Origin: Butyrivibrio sp. FCS014
GTDB lineage: Bacteria > Bacillota > Clostridia > Lachnospirales > Lachnospiraceae
Direction of reading: 5' to 3'
NCBI RefSeq assembly: GCF_000526935.1
Contig: NZ_JAHA01000003.1
Span: 372,001-436,000 of the forward strand
Length of the DNA: 64,000 nt
Shown: positions 1 through 15,000 of the stretch, one piece after another
Layout of the letters: every line of letters starts with the position of its first letter
Numbering within the stretch: the stretch's first letter is position 1
Translations under genes and position numbers: made by a program
The notes under the pieces: generated by a model
What the model was told of the DNA's origin: nothing
Databases searched by the model: none
What the model saw: only the letters and a program-made list of their open reading frames with translations

Positions 1-3000
1 CTGAGCGTCTTACTTCGACGACAGTATCAACTGATGATATAGTTTCACAGGCAAAAGAACTTGCTCCTTCAGCTGAGGCGATTGAAGAGGATGCTGCCGA
101 TCATACAGGTGAGGTCATAGACGAACTTAACTCAAATGCCGCAACTGAGGCTGTCCAGGCGACTACAGAGGGATTCTCCATTTATACGGTTGAATTTACA
201 TATGGACAGAAACAGTATGTTATGCCAGGTGATAGCGAGATTCCTTTAAAAGATATCTTGGACGAAGTGGAGATAGTAGGAGATCCTACAGATGTTCAGT
301 GCAGTAATGAAGAGCTTTTCTCTGCAGAAAACAGGGATGGAGAGTGGTATATCATTGCACATCAGGCATTTTCAAGTCAGGAATGGATGATTGTTACTAT
401 AGATGATGTGGATATTGAGATCATCGTAACTGATTCAAGTGCAGTATCGCAAGCTCTTGGCGTAAAGGACGGTTGGAGTACCGACAATATTCTGTCATCC
501 GGTGAAGAGATGGCGAAAGTATATTCCTTTAATTATAATGCCAGCATGGCTTTGACAAATAACAGTAATGTCTGCCTGTACACCAAAGATTATCATGAGG
601 ATGGTGGTCTAAGTAATGATGGAACTGTTACAAGCGACGATATCACTTGGAGTCTTAAAGTTGGAACATATCAGGATAATTCCATCTTCCTGAAACCCGG
701 CAATGAAGTTACATTGACATTCGATACAGTCGGAGTTTATCAGAATGTTTATTTCCTGGCACTGGCCGGTGGCGTTGATGATAAAACTGATGCAAAGATG
801 GATACAACTATCAATTATAGTGATGGCACTACATCCACCTCATCATTTACTGTATACGATAGTTGGACCAAGGTCACAGACCCTGTAGCAGGAACAAGTT
901 TCCTTAGTGGTTACAAGAGATACAACAATAAAAATAAGAAATATGAAAGTATCAAATTCAGTATTGCCGGAATGAATGTTGATACATCAAAGCTAATAAG
1001 CAGTATCACAATTAAGAATACCCATAATAAAGCAAATCTGTCAGTATTCGGTGTTTCCGGTATAACTGCTAATATTCCGTCTCCTGTTAATGTTGTCGAA
1101 AATGAAGGCAGGGTAGTGAAATGGAGTCCGGTACCTGATGCATCTACATATCGAATCGATGTATCAAAAGATCCGAACTTTACCACAATGGAAGCTGGTT
1201 ATAACAATAAAGAAGTTCAAGGTACTTCCTGTGACTTATCAGACCTTGACCCCGGCGATTATTATATCAGAGTCAGAGCTGTAAATAGTGAGGGTGGCCA
1301 GAGTGCAAGCTCTCAGTCCATTCATGTTGACTGGAATGTAAAGATATTTAAGGTTGATTATGTAAAGAATACCAGCGGTGATGTTAAAGTACTCTCCGGA
1401 AGCCTTGATTCAAGGAAAATAACCGATGGTCAGGATAATACAATTACTCTTCCGAACATAAGACTTGATGGCTATACTTTCAACGGATGGTACGACAGTT
1501 CAGAGGGTGGCAATAAACTTGGAAATGGTGGAGCATCTTATTATGTATCTGAAAAAATAACCTTTTATGCTCATTGGACACCAATTCCCAATACAGCTAC
1601 TGTAAAGCTGACAAAAGACTCATCAGCCTGGAGCGGACAGACTGTAGCTCTTTATCAGAGTGGAAACTCTGTTTATACGCTGACCGGCAGTGGTGGCACA
1701 TATTCAAATGCCAAGGTTGTTAACGGCACTTATGATATTTACGTAAATAACCGTAAAACTGATCAGACAGTAACCTTTAATGCAACAACAGCAAGTCAGA
1801 AAAAAACAATAAGTATTAATTACAACACCCTGACTCTCAAGGTGTATCTTGATGATGCTCTTTCAACAAAGCCCGGAGTGGTAACTCTCAGACAGGGAGG
1901 AGCAATCAAGTATACTGTTGAATCAACGAATGGAGCCTACATTGAATACATTCTCGATTCTGAAACTACGTATGACGTATTTATTAATGGTGCTGATACA
2001 GGCACTGATCTGTCTAAGACAAATAATAACGCAACATTGTATTACTATACTGCACAGCTTGCAATCACGGATGACAGTCCATGGACAGATGCGACTGTTA
2101 CTCTTTGTGATGCGTATGGAAATCAGCTTGGCAGTCTGGACTATGTATCAAAGACATCTAACACTACATACTACGAAAGAATCTTACAGAAGAATTCATC
2201 AGCGCTTTACTATGTTTACGTTAATGGGAATAACATTGGAAAGACAATAAGCCTGGATGCAGCAAACAGAAAAGCAACTGCTAAGTTTTATACTGCAACA
2301 GTAAAGGTTACATGCTCAAAATTCCCGGCTGGTGATTTTGACCTTTCTATTACAAATGATGTGGATAAATATGATTTGTCTTATACATCTACAGCGTCAT
2401 CTACAAAGACTTATATCGCTAACCATGTATATGCAAGGGGATACGGATCATCTGAGGAACCTTACAGACTACATACAAATCAGATAAATGTGACAGGAGC
2501 AAATTATAATCTGCTAAGTACTGCGAAGCTTCTCAATATCACAGCATGGATAGTTGATTACTACTCTTATGGATTTGCAAGCAATGATCCTGATAAAACG
2601 AAACCTATAGCTTCCCTGAAGACAAGTCATTATGTTGCCGGTGGTTGCAAAGATACACCTGCGCAGGAGGAGTATGTCGAAGGTTTTACCTTTGCAGGCT
2701 GGAGTACAGGCACATGGACGCCTACGGAAACATCTTATACAGCATTTAATTTTGCAACAGCTATAACTAAAGATACCAAGCTGTATGCACATTTCCTTAA
2801 GCCTACAGTTAAGATCAATGGTTTTGTTAGAACAAATGCAAGTGGAGCACAGTCTAATAACGGAACAAGCTTTAGACTGGCAAATCTTTCTATATCAGGA
2901 TTTGAGTCGGGAAATACAATAAAATATATTATGTTCAATAACACCGGGATTAGCAGTATTACTGCGCTTTCGGGTGTTACAAGTAATGGCGGAAGTTTTG

Positions 3001-6000
3001 ATTCCAACACAAATATTCTGACTTTTTCACCATATGCAACAATGGATGTGGCTCAGAAAGTAGTACGTGATTACCTTGTATTTACTCCGAATCCGGGAGA
3101 ATCCAGTAAGATAACAGTTACTGTCATGGATTATAAGGGAAACACTACTACAGCAACATCTGCAGGTGATCCAATAATGAGTACTGACAGCAATAACTGG
3201 ATTGATCTCAATACACTTTCTGCAGGTGCAACGCTTCAAAACGGAAAATATTACTATTTAAATACTAACAAGACATTTGATAGTTCGGAAACAGCAGGAG
3301 CGAATGGTTTAATTGTTCCAAGTAATTCATCCGTAACAATTTATATCAAGAGTGGATGCACGCTTACTGTAAAAGGTGGTCATGGAAAAAGAACTGCCGG
3401 CGGTGGAGCAGGTATTTATCTCCCTTCAAATTCCAAACTTTATCTGATGGGGGATGGAACGCTTAATGCTACCGGCGGTAATGCGGCTAATGGCGGTCTA
3501 GGTGGTACAGGATCAAGTGGCAATCTGACAGATGGATCAATGAAGCAAGGTGGAAATAGTGGTAGTGGCGGTTACGGCGGTGGTGGAGCCGGAGCCGGAA
3601 TAGGTGGAAACGGAGGCGAAGGCGGAGCCGGTGGTGGCGCTACAGGTTATGGAACTGAATGTCCCGGTGCAGAAGAATTTGTTCAAACCCCCAAATCAGG
3701 AAACCCCGGAAGTGACGGAAGTAGCGGATCAGCAGGAGGCACTGTATATACTAAGGGCAATGTTAAAGTAAACGCAAAAGGTGGTTCAGCCGGAGACGGT
3801 GGAAGTGCCGGTACGCCCGGAGCTGACGTAGGTGTCAAGAGTAGCGCTTGGGGAAGCGGTGATAAATCAGGTACCAGATATGAGATCGCCGGTGGCGGTG
3901 GAGCCGGCGGCGGCGGTGGCGGCGGTGGTTCCGCTGCAAATATTGGTTCCGGTGGTGGCGGCGGAGCCGGCGGAGGTTCCGGCGGTCAGGGAGGTTGTAC
4001 TTACGGATCCGGAGAAAAAACAAATCCCTTTGTATCAGGATATAGCGGAGCTCTTCAGACGAATGCAGGATGCAAAGGTGGCCCGGGTAGTGGCGGAGCC
4101 GGCGGAAAAGGAATAACTAACGGTGGAAACGGCGCAACCAATAATCATGGTTATGATCAGGGCGGAATTGCTAGTGTTGATGGAGGAACCACTTTTAATA
4201 CTGTAGGTGGAACCGGAGCCGGTGGAGGAAATGGCGGAAACAAAGGCTCTTCATCTTCTACAAGCTCCGGAACAAGAGTTCCTACAGCTTATACAATTAG
4301 TTATGTTAACAACAATAACTATGGAACATATACAACACCTAATATTACAACATATACATGTGGCAATACTGGCCAAAAGATAATACTTCCAACCTATACT
4401 GCTAAGGCAGGCTATTATTTCCAGGGATGGAAGCTTACGAAGTATGCCAACTCGTCTGCAGGTGATTCACTTATCACAAGCGCTACAACAACATATTTCA
4501 GACAGGGACAGTCTGTAGTAATTCCTCAATATGCCTTCGGTAATATTGAGTTTACAGCAATGGTTACATCAAAGACAGGTCTTTCAGATACATCAGAGAC
4601 GCTGTCTGTTAATGCAATATCTACATCCGGCGGTGGTTCATCAGGATCTCAGACATACTATACATACACAGTTACAGCAAGGGTAGATAATTCACAGCAA
4701 AATGCAGGACTTTTAGTTTTAAAGAACAGTAGTGGCAACGCAGTTGCAACAATTAATGGTGAAAATGGAGTTTACAAATATACTTCAACATCACAACTAT
4801 CTTCATCTGCAACATTAGATGGATTAGGGATAACTCTTAATCCGCTTAGTAGCAACAATAGTGCAACAACAGTTAATTTTGAAACAGCAAAAGTAAAGAT
4901 TGTTGGCTATACACCAACAGTTGTAACACTCGGAAATGGTGGACCATCACTTTCAAAACCTCATGGTTCAACAGAAGAAATCTATATTTCGTCACCAAGA
5001 ATTACAAATTCGGATAAGGGTAGTTATCCGATAAGTGTAAATGGTGTAGAGACCGGAATTGATGCCAAATGGGGAACTACAACCGTAGTTACCTATAAGA
5101 CGATAACTGCCAATATTACCCTGAATGGTCTTACAGCAGGCGATATCGGATCTGTCTATCTGATGGATGGTGATGGTAACAAGATATATATGGAAACAAG
5201 TGCTGCAGCCGGCGCAAGTAATGCGGTATATACCGTAACAGGGCTTAGCAGTTCTACTTCGTATACCCTTTATGTTGATAATATCAGCACCGGCAAGACA
5301 GTTGATTTTGCTTCCGGAAATTCAGTATCACATACTATCAATAGATATACTACCAGGGTTAATACCATTCTTGACGGAACTACATCTGATATTGGAACAG
5401 TTATCCTGGGCGAGGAGGAGATGGTTAAAGCCGGACCCGGAACATATCTGTACGTCTCTACAGAAACCGGTGCAAAAACTCTTTCTGTAGACGGAGAGAT
5501 TATCGGTGATTTACAGCCCGGATCGACAACAAATCTCAACTATTTCACTCTTACCTATAAAAAGAGTGTAGATAATGAAGACGGCGATCTTCCAACAGAT
5601 GCAATTGTATATCGCTATGGATCAACAAGTATTCCGGCCACAGCAACTCTTGCTGATAAGGGAAATCTTACTAATGGTGGAAAGACCTTTATTGGTTGGA
5701 CAGTTACAAAGTCCAATGCAATTGCAGGAAATAATGGAACAGTAGGTTTAAAAAACAAAGATGATACTCTGACAATGGATGGCACAATGACAGCAACAGC
5801 TACCTGGCAGAGTACCGGATTCTCTGATCTTGGAGATGATATAAAGGTAGTACTATCTTCAGATACATATACCTACAATTCAGAGATCCAGACACCTACT
5901 GTAACCATTACCAGGTCTTATGCAGTCAAAGCAGGAAGCGATGCACCTGCAAGCGTAGTATTGCAGGAAGAAAAAGACTATGTTCTGAAATACAGCAATT

Positions 6001-9000
6001 CAAATCATGAAACTGATCGCTATACAGCATATGGTAGTGATGGGTCTAAGAATAATGCAATAGACGCAGGTACTGTAACAATTACAATAGAAGGATGCGG
6101 AGATTATAGCGGATCTATTACACGAACTTATACCATTGAACCGGCAACTGTAGAAGTATTTGGACTTACAGCACAGAACAAAGAGTATGATGGCACAACA
6201 AGTGCAACTCTCGATAAGAGTGGCGTTCAGCTCTACGGAATAATGGATGCGGACAAGAAATATGTTGAGTTCACAGCTGACTCTGCTGAGTTTATTTCCG
6301 CTAATGCTTCAGACAGCATAAGGGTTGACGTATCCGGAATATCACTTGGAACAGGAGCATCGGGAGATCGTTCATCTAACTATATACTTACTCCAACCGA
6401 GCCTGTTACGGCCAAAATACTTAAGAGAGAAATTTCTCATGCGACGATAACTTTAAGGTATGATTCTGCAGCTTATAACGGAGATTACCATGAGCCTTAT
6501 GCTCAGGCATCTGATATACCTGATTCAGAGAATATTATCAGCAGAAGTGACTATGATGTGATTTATTCAAACAACCTTCATGCTGGTACAGCTACAGTAA
6601 CACTTAGAGCAAAAGAGACTTCTAACTATACCGGAGAGCAGACAAAGACATTTACCATTAGCAAGGCGCCTCTTATAATTGAGGCTTTGCCGGCAAGCAG
6701 CGTTTATGGACAAGCCATAGCTATTGTTACTGGTAAATACCAGATAACTGAAGGCGAGATATATGGTGGTGCCGAGGCTGTTTTGGATGCTGATGGCAAC
6801 TTCCAGTTTGATTCAGAAGGAGAACTTATACAGACTCCGAGCGATGAAGACGAGTTGGCAATTAGTGTTTACACTACTGTTAAGCAAGGATATGCAGCTA
6901 AGACTTATCCGCGTCAGATAATAATTGATTACAATGAAAATCCTGATTATGAAGTAACTGTTGTTCCTGCTGATTATACTATAACCAAGCTGGCTGCTTC
7001 AGCTGCTCTTAATGTTGTCGTAAAAGGATATACAGGAGTATATGACGGACAAGCTCATGGTGTATCTGTAAGTGCCTCGGGATATGCAGAGAATGAAAGC
7101 ATAAAGATTTACTACAGTTCAACCAGCGTGGCTGATGCAGAAGAAAAAGCTGCTGCAGGTGAAGAACAAGATATTGATTCCTTTAAGCAAACTAATGCTG
7201 GAACGTATCCTGTATATTACTGCGTAGTAGCAGACAATTATGAAGGAAGCATAACAGGAACTGCGACTATAAGTATTATAAAAGCTCCTCTTAAGGTTAC
7301 TGCTGAAGATCGCACATTGACTTACGGGCAGTCATTGACTGAACTTTCAGAGAGCAACGTTCAACATTTGACTTTCGCAGGCAGTGGTGATGGAGCGATA
7401 GCAGGTTTCGATTCAGCTGCAGAATTTAAAGCTGCGGTTATTTCAGCATTCGGATCAGGAATTGAAGGAGCTGTTACCTATACATCATCTTATAAAGCCA
7501 GAGATGATATAGGTAGCGGATATGTAATAACACCTAAGCTTTCAAATGAAGCTCTTTTAACTGCGCCATTAAATAACTATGATGTTACATACTATTCAGG
7601 AGAACTGACAGTTTATGCTAAGCCCATTACATCATATACATGGGAAACAACAGATGGAGTGGCAGTTACTGCTGAACCAGAAATACTTGTATATAACGGA
7701 AAAGCACAGGGACTCAAGGCTGTTCCTAACGGAGTATTTGATGGTGATGATGTATATGTAAGTGGTTATGACACAACAGGAAGTATCACTATCGCTGATG
7801 TTGGTTATAACAACGTGGAATCTGCAATAGACGTTGGTAATTATAATGCCAAGGTTACAGGTATTGCCGGTAGTGATGCCGGAAATTATGTATTCATGAA
7901 TGACAATACTGCAGTTATCCAGCATGCATTCAAAATCAGAAAGGCTACAAACAGTGATGGAAATCCTTGGGTAGTTGCTCCATCAGTACCGGACTTCCCT
8001 GTTGGTGGAAATCCTACACCGGTTGGACAGGATATATACGGAGGAACATTAGATTCCGGTAATTTCTACTATGCACCTGTTGATCAGAGCATTCTGAATG
8101 CGATTACAGGAAAGACAAACGCTTCTCCTGCTGATCTGATTGAAAAAATTAAAACACTTGTTGATTCAGGCATGTCTGTTCCTTATGCAATTGAAAATCT
8201 GAATACACAGGCAGCTGCAGTAACAGGAAGTACGTATACAGATGGAAATTCATTTATAAAGCCTATAGGTACAGCTCCGACAACTGCAGGTGATTATATT
8301 GGCATTGGATATACTCCGGGCTCTAACAACTACAATCCTGTAGTTGGCGGAAGTCCATTTGTAGTAACACCTCATACTGCAAGTAAGAAGATAGTTCATG
8401 TAAAGGCTAACGATGTTTCAGCTGTTTACGGAACATCTAAAGACAGTATTACTGTTACCTATGCACCAACTGCTGAAGTAGGAAGTGCTTCGCTTACTCC
8501 TGAGCAAATTGCAGCAATAAATACATATTTGTCAGGTAATGTTACCTATACAGTACCTTACGATTCAACTGATGCTTCAATGAGAGGTGTAGGAGTTTAC
8601 AATATATCTCTTGCTCTTAAGAGTGGAGCAGCTGAAAATGCTGATTACGAATTCATTTTCGAATCAACAGGTAAACTGACAATTACTAAGAAACCTGTTG
8701 GACTTACATGGCCTGCAGCTAATGCGATTCCTTACACAGGTAGCAGGATTGATTATAATGCGGAAGTGACGACTACTGATATTGAATATGCAGGAGATGT
8801 AGTAAGTGTTGGTTCATATACTAATGATCCTGCAAACAAGAAAGTAAGCTATGCAACAGTGGTTGGTAATTATACTGCTGAGGCGCTGGCGCTTACCGGT
8901 GCAGATGCAGCTAATTACAGCATTTCTCAGACAGCTACTACAAGTCATGCCTGGTCTATTGTAAAGGCAGACAATGTATTTACTACAACGCCTTCAATTT

Positions 9001-12000
9001 CTGATTGGTACTATGGAGATACTGCGCCTGAACCGATCGGAGCAGCTAAGTTTGGTAACATTGAGTTCATGTACCAGGAGAAGAAAGATGGTATTACAGA
9101 TTGGACTATCTTTAATCCTAAGACTCCTAATGTACCAACTGAAGCAGGTACCTATCGTCTATTTGCAGTTGTTGAAGCAGGAGACAATTACAACAGGCTT
9201 GAAGCTACTGCAGAACAGATTTACGAATTTACAATCTATCCTGCTGAAGTAGTGGTGACATGCCTTGACCAGTCATCTGCACATGGATCAGACCTTGAGC
9301 TTAATTACAACTATCAGGTTATGAAGGGCTCCGTATCCGCTGATGAGAAGACAGCTCTTGGACTTGGCAACATTATAACCACAAACGTACAAGTTGATGG
9401 AGAGGGTAAGATCACATCACCTGCAGGAAAGTATGTAATAGCACATACTGACATAATAAATGCGTCCAACTTCAACGAGCTGACTGAGTACGATAAGTCA
9501 TATATAACTTCAGATGGAAATATTAAGGTTAATGTAGTAGCAGGTACTTACACCGTTACTAAGGCTTCCATGACAGTGTCGGATGATCCTGATCACTCAA
9601 GCAGTGTGAATGCTACCTACGATGGCCGGGGACATGGAATCAATCCGCCTGTTGTTAAGGATTCTGCAGGTAATATAGTAAATCCTGGTACATATACGGT
9701 TTACTACAGCAAAGAGCCACTTAATGCAGGCAATTATGGAAGCGGAAGTACAACAAGCCCTGTTTATACAGATGCAATCACATCACCCGGTGAGCCGATT
9801 TACTATTACATCGTATCTGATAACTTTGCTCCTGTAAGCGGAAGTGCCTATGTACTTATAAACAAGACACCTCTTACAATCACAGCTAAAGACAGCACAA
9901 TATCTTATGGAAAAGCAGCTGCCAATAACGGCGTTACTCTTACAGGACTTAAGGGTGACGATACAATAGAGAGCCTTAGCGGAAGTGCAACATACAACTA
10001 CTACGCCAAGGACACAAATGGTTATCCTGATACTAATAAGCCTTACGCTCCGGGAGCAGTAAATGGTAAGAAAGGTGATTATGCAATTGTTCCTTCAGGA
10101 TTTTCTTCCGGTAATTACGACTTTGCTTATGTCAATGGAACTATGACCGTAACTGCATCCTCAGGAACCGGAGGACAGGGCGGATCAGGAGAAGACGAGG
10201 GTCTTAAACCTGAGATGTTTGCGCTGGATACAGATAAGCCAAACACAAAGCCATCTTATGAGTATGATGTAGATGCTGATGGCAATCCGATTCAGCCTAC
10301 ACCACAGATCAAGGTTACTCCTGATTACACAGGTCTGATTTCACCGGATGATCTGACAGATGACTTTGAGATTACTTATGAGTATCCAAATGCCGGTACT
10401 GGAGAAGCTAATATTGTTATCACTCCTAAGTCTGAAGGAAACTATGCAGGTAGTGCCGTAAAAGTACCGTTCACAATCACTCCTAAAGCAGTAACCATAA
10501 AAGCAGGAGATGGAGCCGGTATATATAACGGCGATATCATGTTACTGACTTACGAGTTTACAGAAGGAAATCTCAATGCAAAAGAGATAGAAAGACTTAA
10601 GGTAGAGGCAACAACAACCGCTACCAAGACATCCCCTCAGGGAACTTATCCTACAACCATTGAGTATAAGGCTGATCCTTGCTACAGCATCACTGTAGTA
10701 AATGGAACATATACAATTGGTCCGGCAATACTGACAGTTTCAACAGAACCTTACATTGGCGTCTATGACGGCAATGCACATGACGCCGGAAAAGTAACTG
10801 TTAAGACCGGTAAGTTCCTGACATTTGCAAAGGTATATTACAGTACAGAATCTGAGGAAGAGGCAAGCGACTTCGCTGCTTCCGAGAACTCTGATGCCCA
10901 GACTGTTCCTACCTGTAAAAATGTAGGAGAGTACACTGTATATTACTGCGCTACTTGCGATAACTATGCACCTGTTACAGGTTCTTTTACAGCAAAAGTC
11001 ACAAAGGCGCCTCTGACAGCAAAAGTTAACTTTGAGCAGAGTATTACATATGGCGATGCTATACCTACACTCACAGATTCCGGCATTACTTATACAGGAT
11101 TTAAGGGTGGAGATAATGCATCTGTTATTACAGGAACAGCAGCATTTGCAACAACTTATGCAGCAGGATCACCTGTAGGAACATATGCAGTTACTGCATC
11201 AGGCCTCAGCGCAGACAATTATGCAATCAGCTACGAGGCAGGAATAATTACAGTAGAGCCAAAGGCTGTTACATTCGAATGGCCTGAGACAAATGAACTC
11301 ATTTATACCGGTTCTGAACTAAACTACACTGCAACAATAAAAGCTGCTGATGTATACGGTAGTGATGATGTAACAATTGGTGAGTATAGAGAGCATGATG
11401 GTCTCTTTACAGATCATGCATACAGAGCAATTGAGGCCGGTACATATACATCACAGGTTACAAAGCTGGCAGGAAGCAAGGCAGCTAACTACGCAATAGA
11501 TGATGCTACTTCAAATCATCAGTGGTCGATTGTTAAGGATAATACGTCTCCTTCTGAAACAGAGGTAGCAGGAAAGACTATCGTAGTAATTAAACCTGCT
11601 GATCAGACTATATACTACGGACAACCGGCTGCAGCATTTGCTTTCAAGGCTAGATCATATGCAAATCAGGCTTATTACGATGCTGATACAGGCAGAACTC
11701 TTGGAGAGGATGTTACTGAGTCTATAGGCACATACGTAGCAGATCCGGCTGAAATCAGCTACATGACGGCATATAAAACCGGAGACAACGTCGGGACATA
11801 TGCAATAGAAGCTTATGGCCTTACAGCAAAAGACAATTGCCGAATCATATATGAAGATGGCACTCTTACAGTAAATAAGGCAACCGGTGGCGAAGGTGGA
11901 CAGGGAACCGGTAACGAGTTTACAGGCCCTGCAGCTTCAGGTGATCTTGGCATGGGAGATGGCTGGACTTACGGCGATACACCTAAGACTCCTTCTGCAA

Positions 12001-15000
12001 CTTCGACACAGGGCGGAACCCCTGTATTTAACTACTATGGAAAGGGCAATGATGGTGATTACTCGGTAGATCTTGACACTACTCCTCCTACAACACCCGG
12101 AGATTACGCAGTAAAGGCAATAATACCCGGTACGGATAACTTTGATCCGATAGAGAGTCCTCTTGATACCTTTACAATCTCTAAGAGACCTCTTACTGTT
12201 ATCGCTGCTGATAAAGACAGCCCGTATGGAAAGACCCTTTTACCTCTCACATATACAATGAGTGGTGAAATCAAGCAGGGCGATGTGGTTCAGATTAACA
12301 TGGCTACAACAGCAACCAGTTCTTCAGCTGTTGGAGAGTATCCTATTACGTTTACTGAGGCAACAGGAGCAGCTGCCGGAAACTATGATATTACTTATGT
12401 ACCCGGCACATATTTCATTACAAGGACCGAAGGAACACTCACAGTAAGTGCATCTGAATACATAGGCACTTATGATGGTGATCCCCATACAATAGACGTT
12501 CAAACATTTGGCGATCTTTCTGCAGTTGTGCGTTATAGTACCACTGAGCTTACAGATAATAACTATGGTATCGGCTCAAAGACTGCTCCGACCTTCAAAG
12601 ATGCAGGAGCTTACACTGTTTACTATTATGTTGCATCTAACAGCAGCACCCCTGTAAGCGGTAGCAAGCAGGTAACAATTGAGCCTAAGACACTTACAGT
12701 CACAGCTTCAAATCAGACAGTTACTTATGGAGATGAAGTGCCTGCAAGTGGAAGCGTGACAGTTGCTGGCTTTATCGAAGGCGAGAGCATAGAAAGCCTT
12801 AACATTACAAGTACAGTTTCTTACAGCTATGAGCAGTTTGATCCGATTGGCAATTACGATATCACACCGGCATCAACACCTGCGCTTAATAACTATACCT
12901 ATGAATATGTAGATGGAACTCTGACAGTAGAGAAGAAGCCTGTTACCTTTACCTGGACCAAGAATATCTTCACTTACACAGGAGAAGAGCTTTCGATAAC
13001 TGCAACACCTGTAGGTTCAGTAAACGGTGACAAGCTTGGAGTTACTTATGTAAATAGTGCTGCAGAGGGCAAGGTAAGTACAGCTACGAATGTTGGCACT
13101 TACACTGCAATTGTTAATGAGCTGACCGGCTCTAAGGCTTCAAATTATAGTATTGATCCGGATGCTTCTGTAAGGTCCTGGACAATTAAGAGCGGAACAA
13201 ACTCTTTTGCCGAGCCTCTTACAATTTCGAACTGGCAATACGGTGAAGGTGCAAATGATCCTGAGGCTGTACCTGAATTCGGCAGTGCAACTTACGAGTA
13301 TGCGACAAGCTATAACGGACCATTCACTACAACTAAGCCTTCGACTCCGGGTACATACTATGTACGTGCAGTTGTGCCGGAGACAGCAGACTATTCAGGC
13401 ATAACAGGAACTCCTGTAGGATTTGTAATTGATAAGGGAAGTCTCATTATTTATGCAAATTCGCTTACTGAAAAGAAAGGAGAGGCTGTTAATCTGAACG
13501 GAGCTTATTCCATAGCCGGAGATATAGCAACCGGAGACAGGGTAACAGCAGTTCTTAAGACTAACGCAGATACAACATCAACTGCGGGAAGTTACAATGT
13601 AGAGTTTGAGAAGGTAACCGTTTCATCTCAAAGCTACAGTCAGGCTAAGAACTACACAGAATCTGATCTTGAAGGAAATCTGATAACAGCAGATGACCTG
13701 TATGAGATCAGGCTTGTTCCCGGAGAGCTGCGACTCACAGAAACAGCAATTTCTGTAACAGCTGATGTCACGGGTGAGACAGAATTTGACGGAACGTATG
13801 ATGGTGACTACCATGGCATCAATGTAAATGTAAGTGCAGAGGATCCGGAAGACACAACCTTAAACGGAGCAAAGGTCATTTACAGCACCGAGAAATACGA
13901 TGATGAAGATGAACTTGCTGCTGCAATTGCAAGCGGCGTGGCATCTGAAAAGAGTCCTGAGATTAAAGAAGCAGGAAGTAAAACAATTTATTACTACGTA
14001 GTAGATAGTGATGGAAACATACTTCTTGACGGAAGCAAAGCTATAATCATCGATAAGGCGCCTCTTGTTATTAAGGCAAATGATTTTGTATGCAGTACCA
14101 GTGAAGACCCTGTAGGCAAAGGTGTTACCTGTGATGGCTTCAGAGGCCTTGATGACATGAGTGTACTCATCGGAACTCCTACCTACACCTTTAGTTATAC
14201 AAGGGGAGATGGTGCCGGTACTTATGCTGTTAATGTAAGTGGTTATACATCAGCTAATTATGATATAACTTTCGAGCCCGGCGTATTGACTATGCTTGAT
14301 GTTGTGACAACAACTGTAGTAAATGACGACGGCACAATAACAACCACTACAACTAGTTCAACAGCAGGCGGAACACATACTGAAACAATATCAGAGACGA
14401 AGGATGCAGATGGTAAACTGGTTGAGACAACTACTACAACAACAGATACAGTTGTTGATGATAACGGCAAAATAACCAAAACCACAGAATCTGTAGTGAC
14501 TGATGAAAACGGAGAGTATGTTTCCGGAGCAGTAAAGACTGAGACTACGACCGAGGTTGAAACTACTGGTGAAGATGGTAAAACGATAACTGTAAAGAAC
14601 ACAGATTCAACCGAAACAACTACCTATGCGGACGGAAGCGAGGTTGAGGTTAGTGTTAAAGACACTGAGATTAAAGATGAAGACGGCAACACAATCTCAG
14701 ATTCAACAACTACAGAAAAGACCGTAACTGATGAAGACGGTAATAAGACTGTAACTACTGACATTCAGAGTACTGAAACACACACTGATAGTAATGGCAA
14801 TACTGTCATAACTGAGACTGATAGTACAACTGTTACTCATGAGGATGGAGATGGAAATATAACATCGTCCAAAACCGATGAAACAGTTACGGAGACCATT
14901 ACAGATCAAAGTGGAAATGCAACAAAGGTAGTAACAGAAAAAGAAACCGAAACAGATGAAAACGGTAACTCAGACTATACTATAACCAAGACAACCGACA

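Noticed and set aside
222-224. ATG at 222 as the start of the giant gene
   Set aside because: The same frame is open and coding-like back to base 3, and there is no ribosome site before 222. The gene clearly enters from outside the window.
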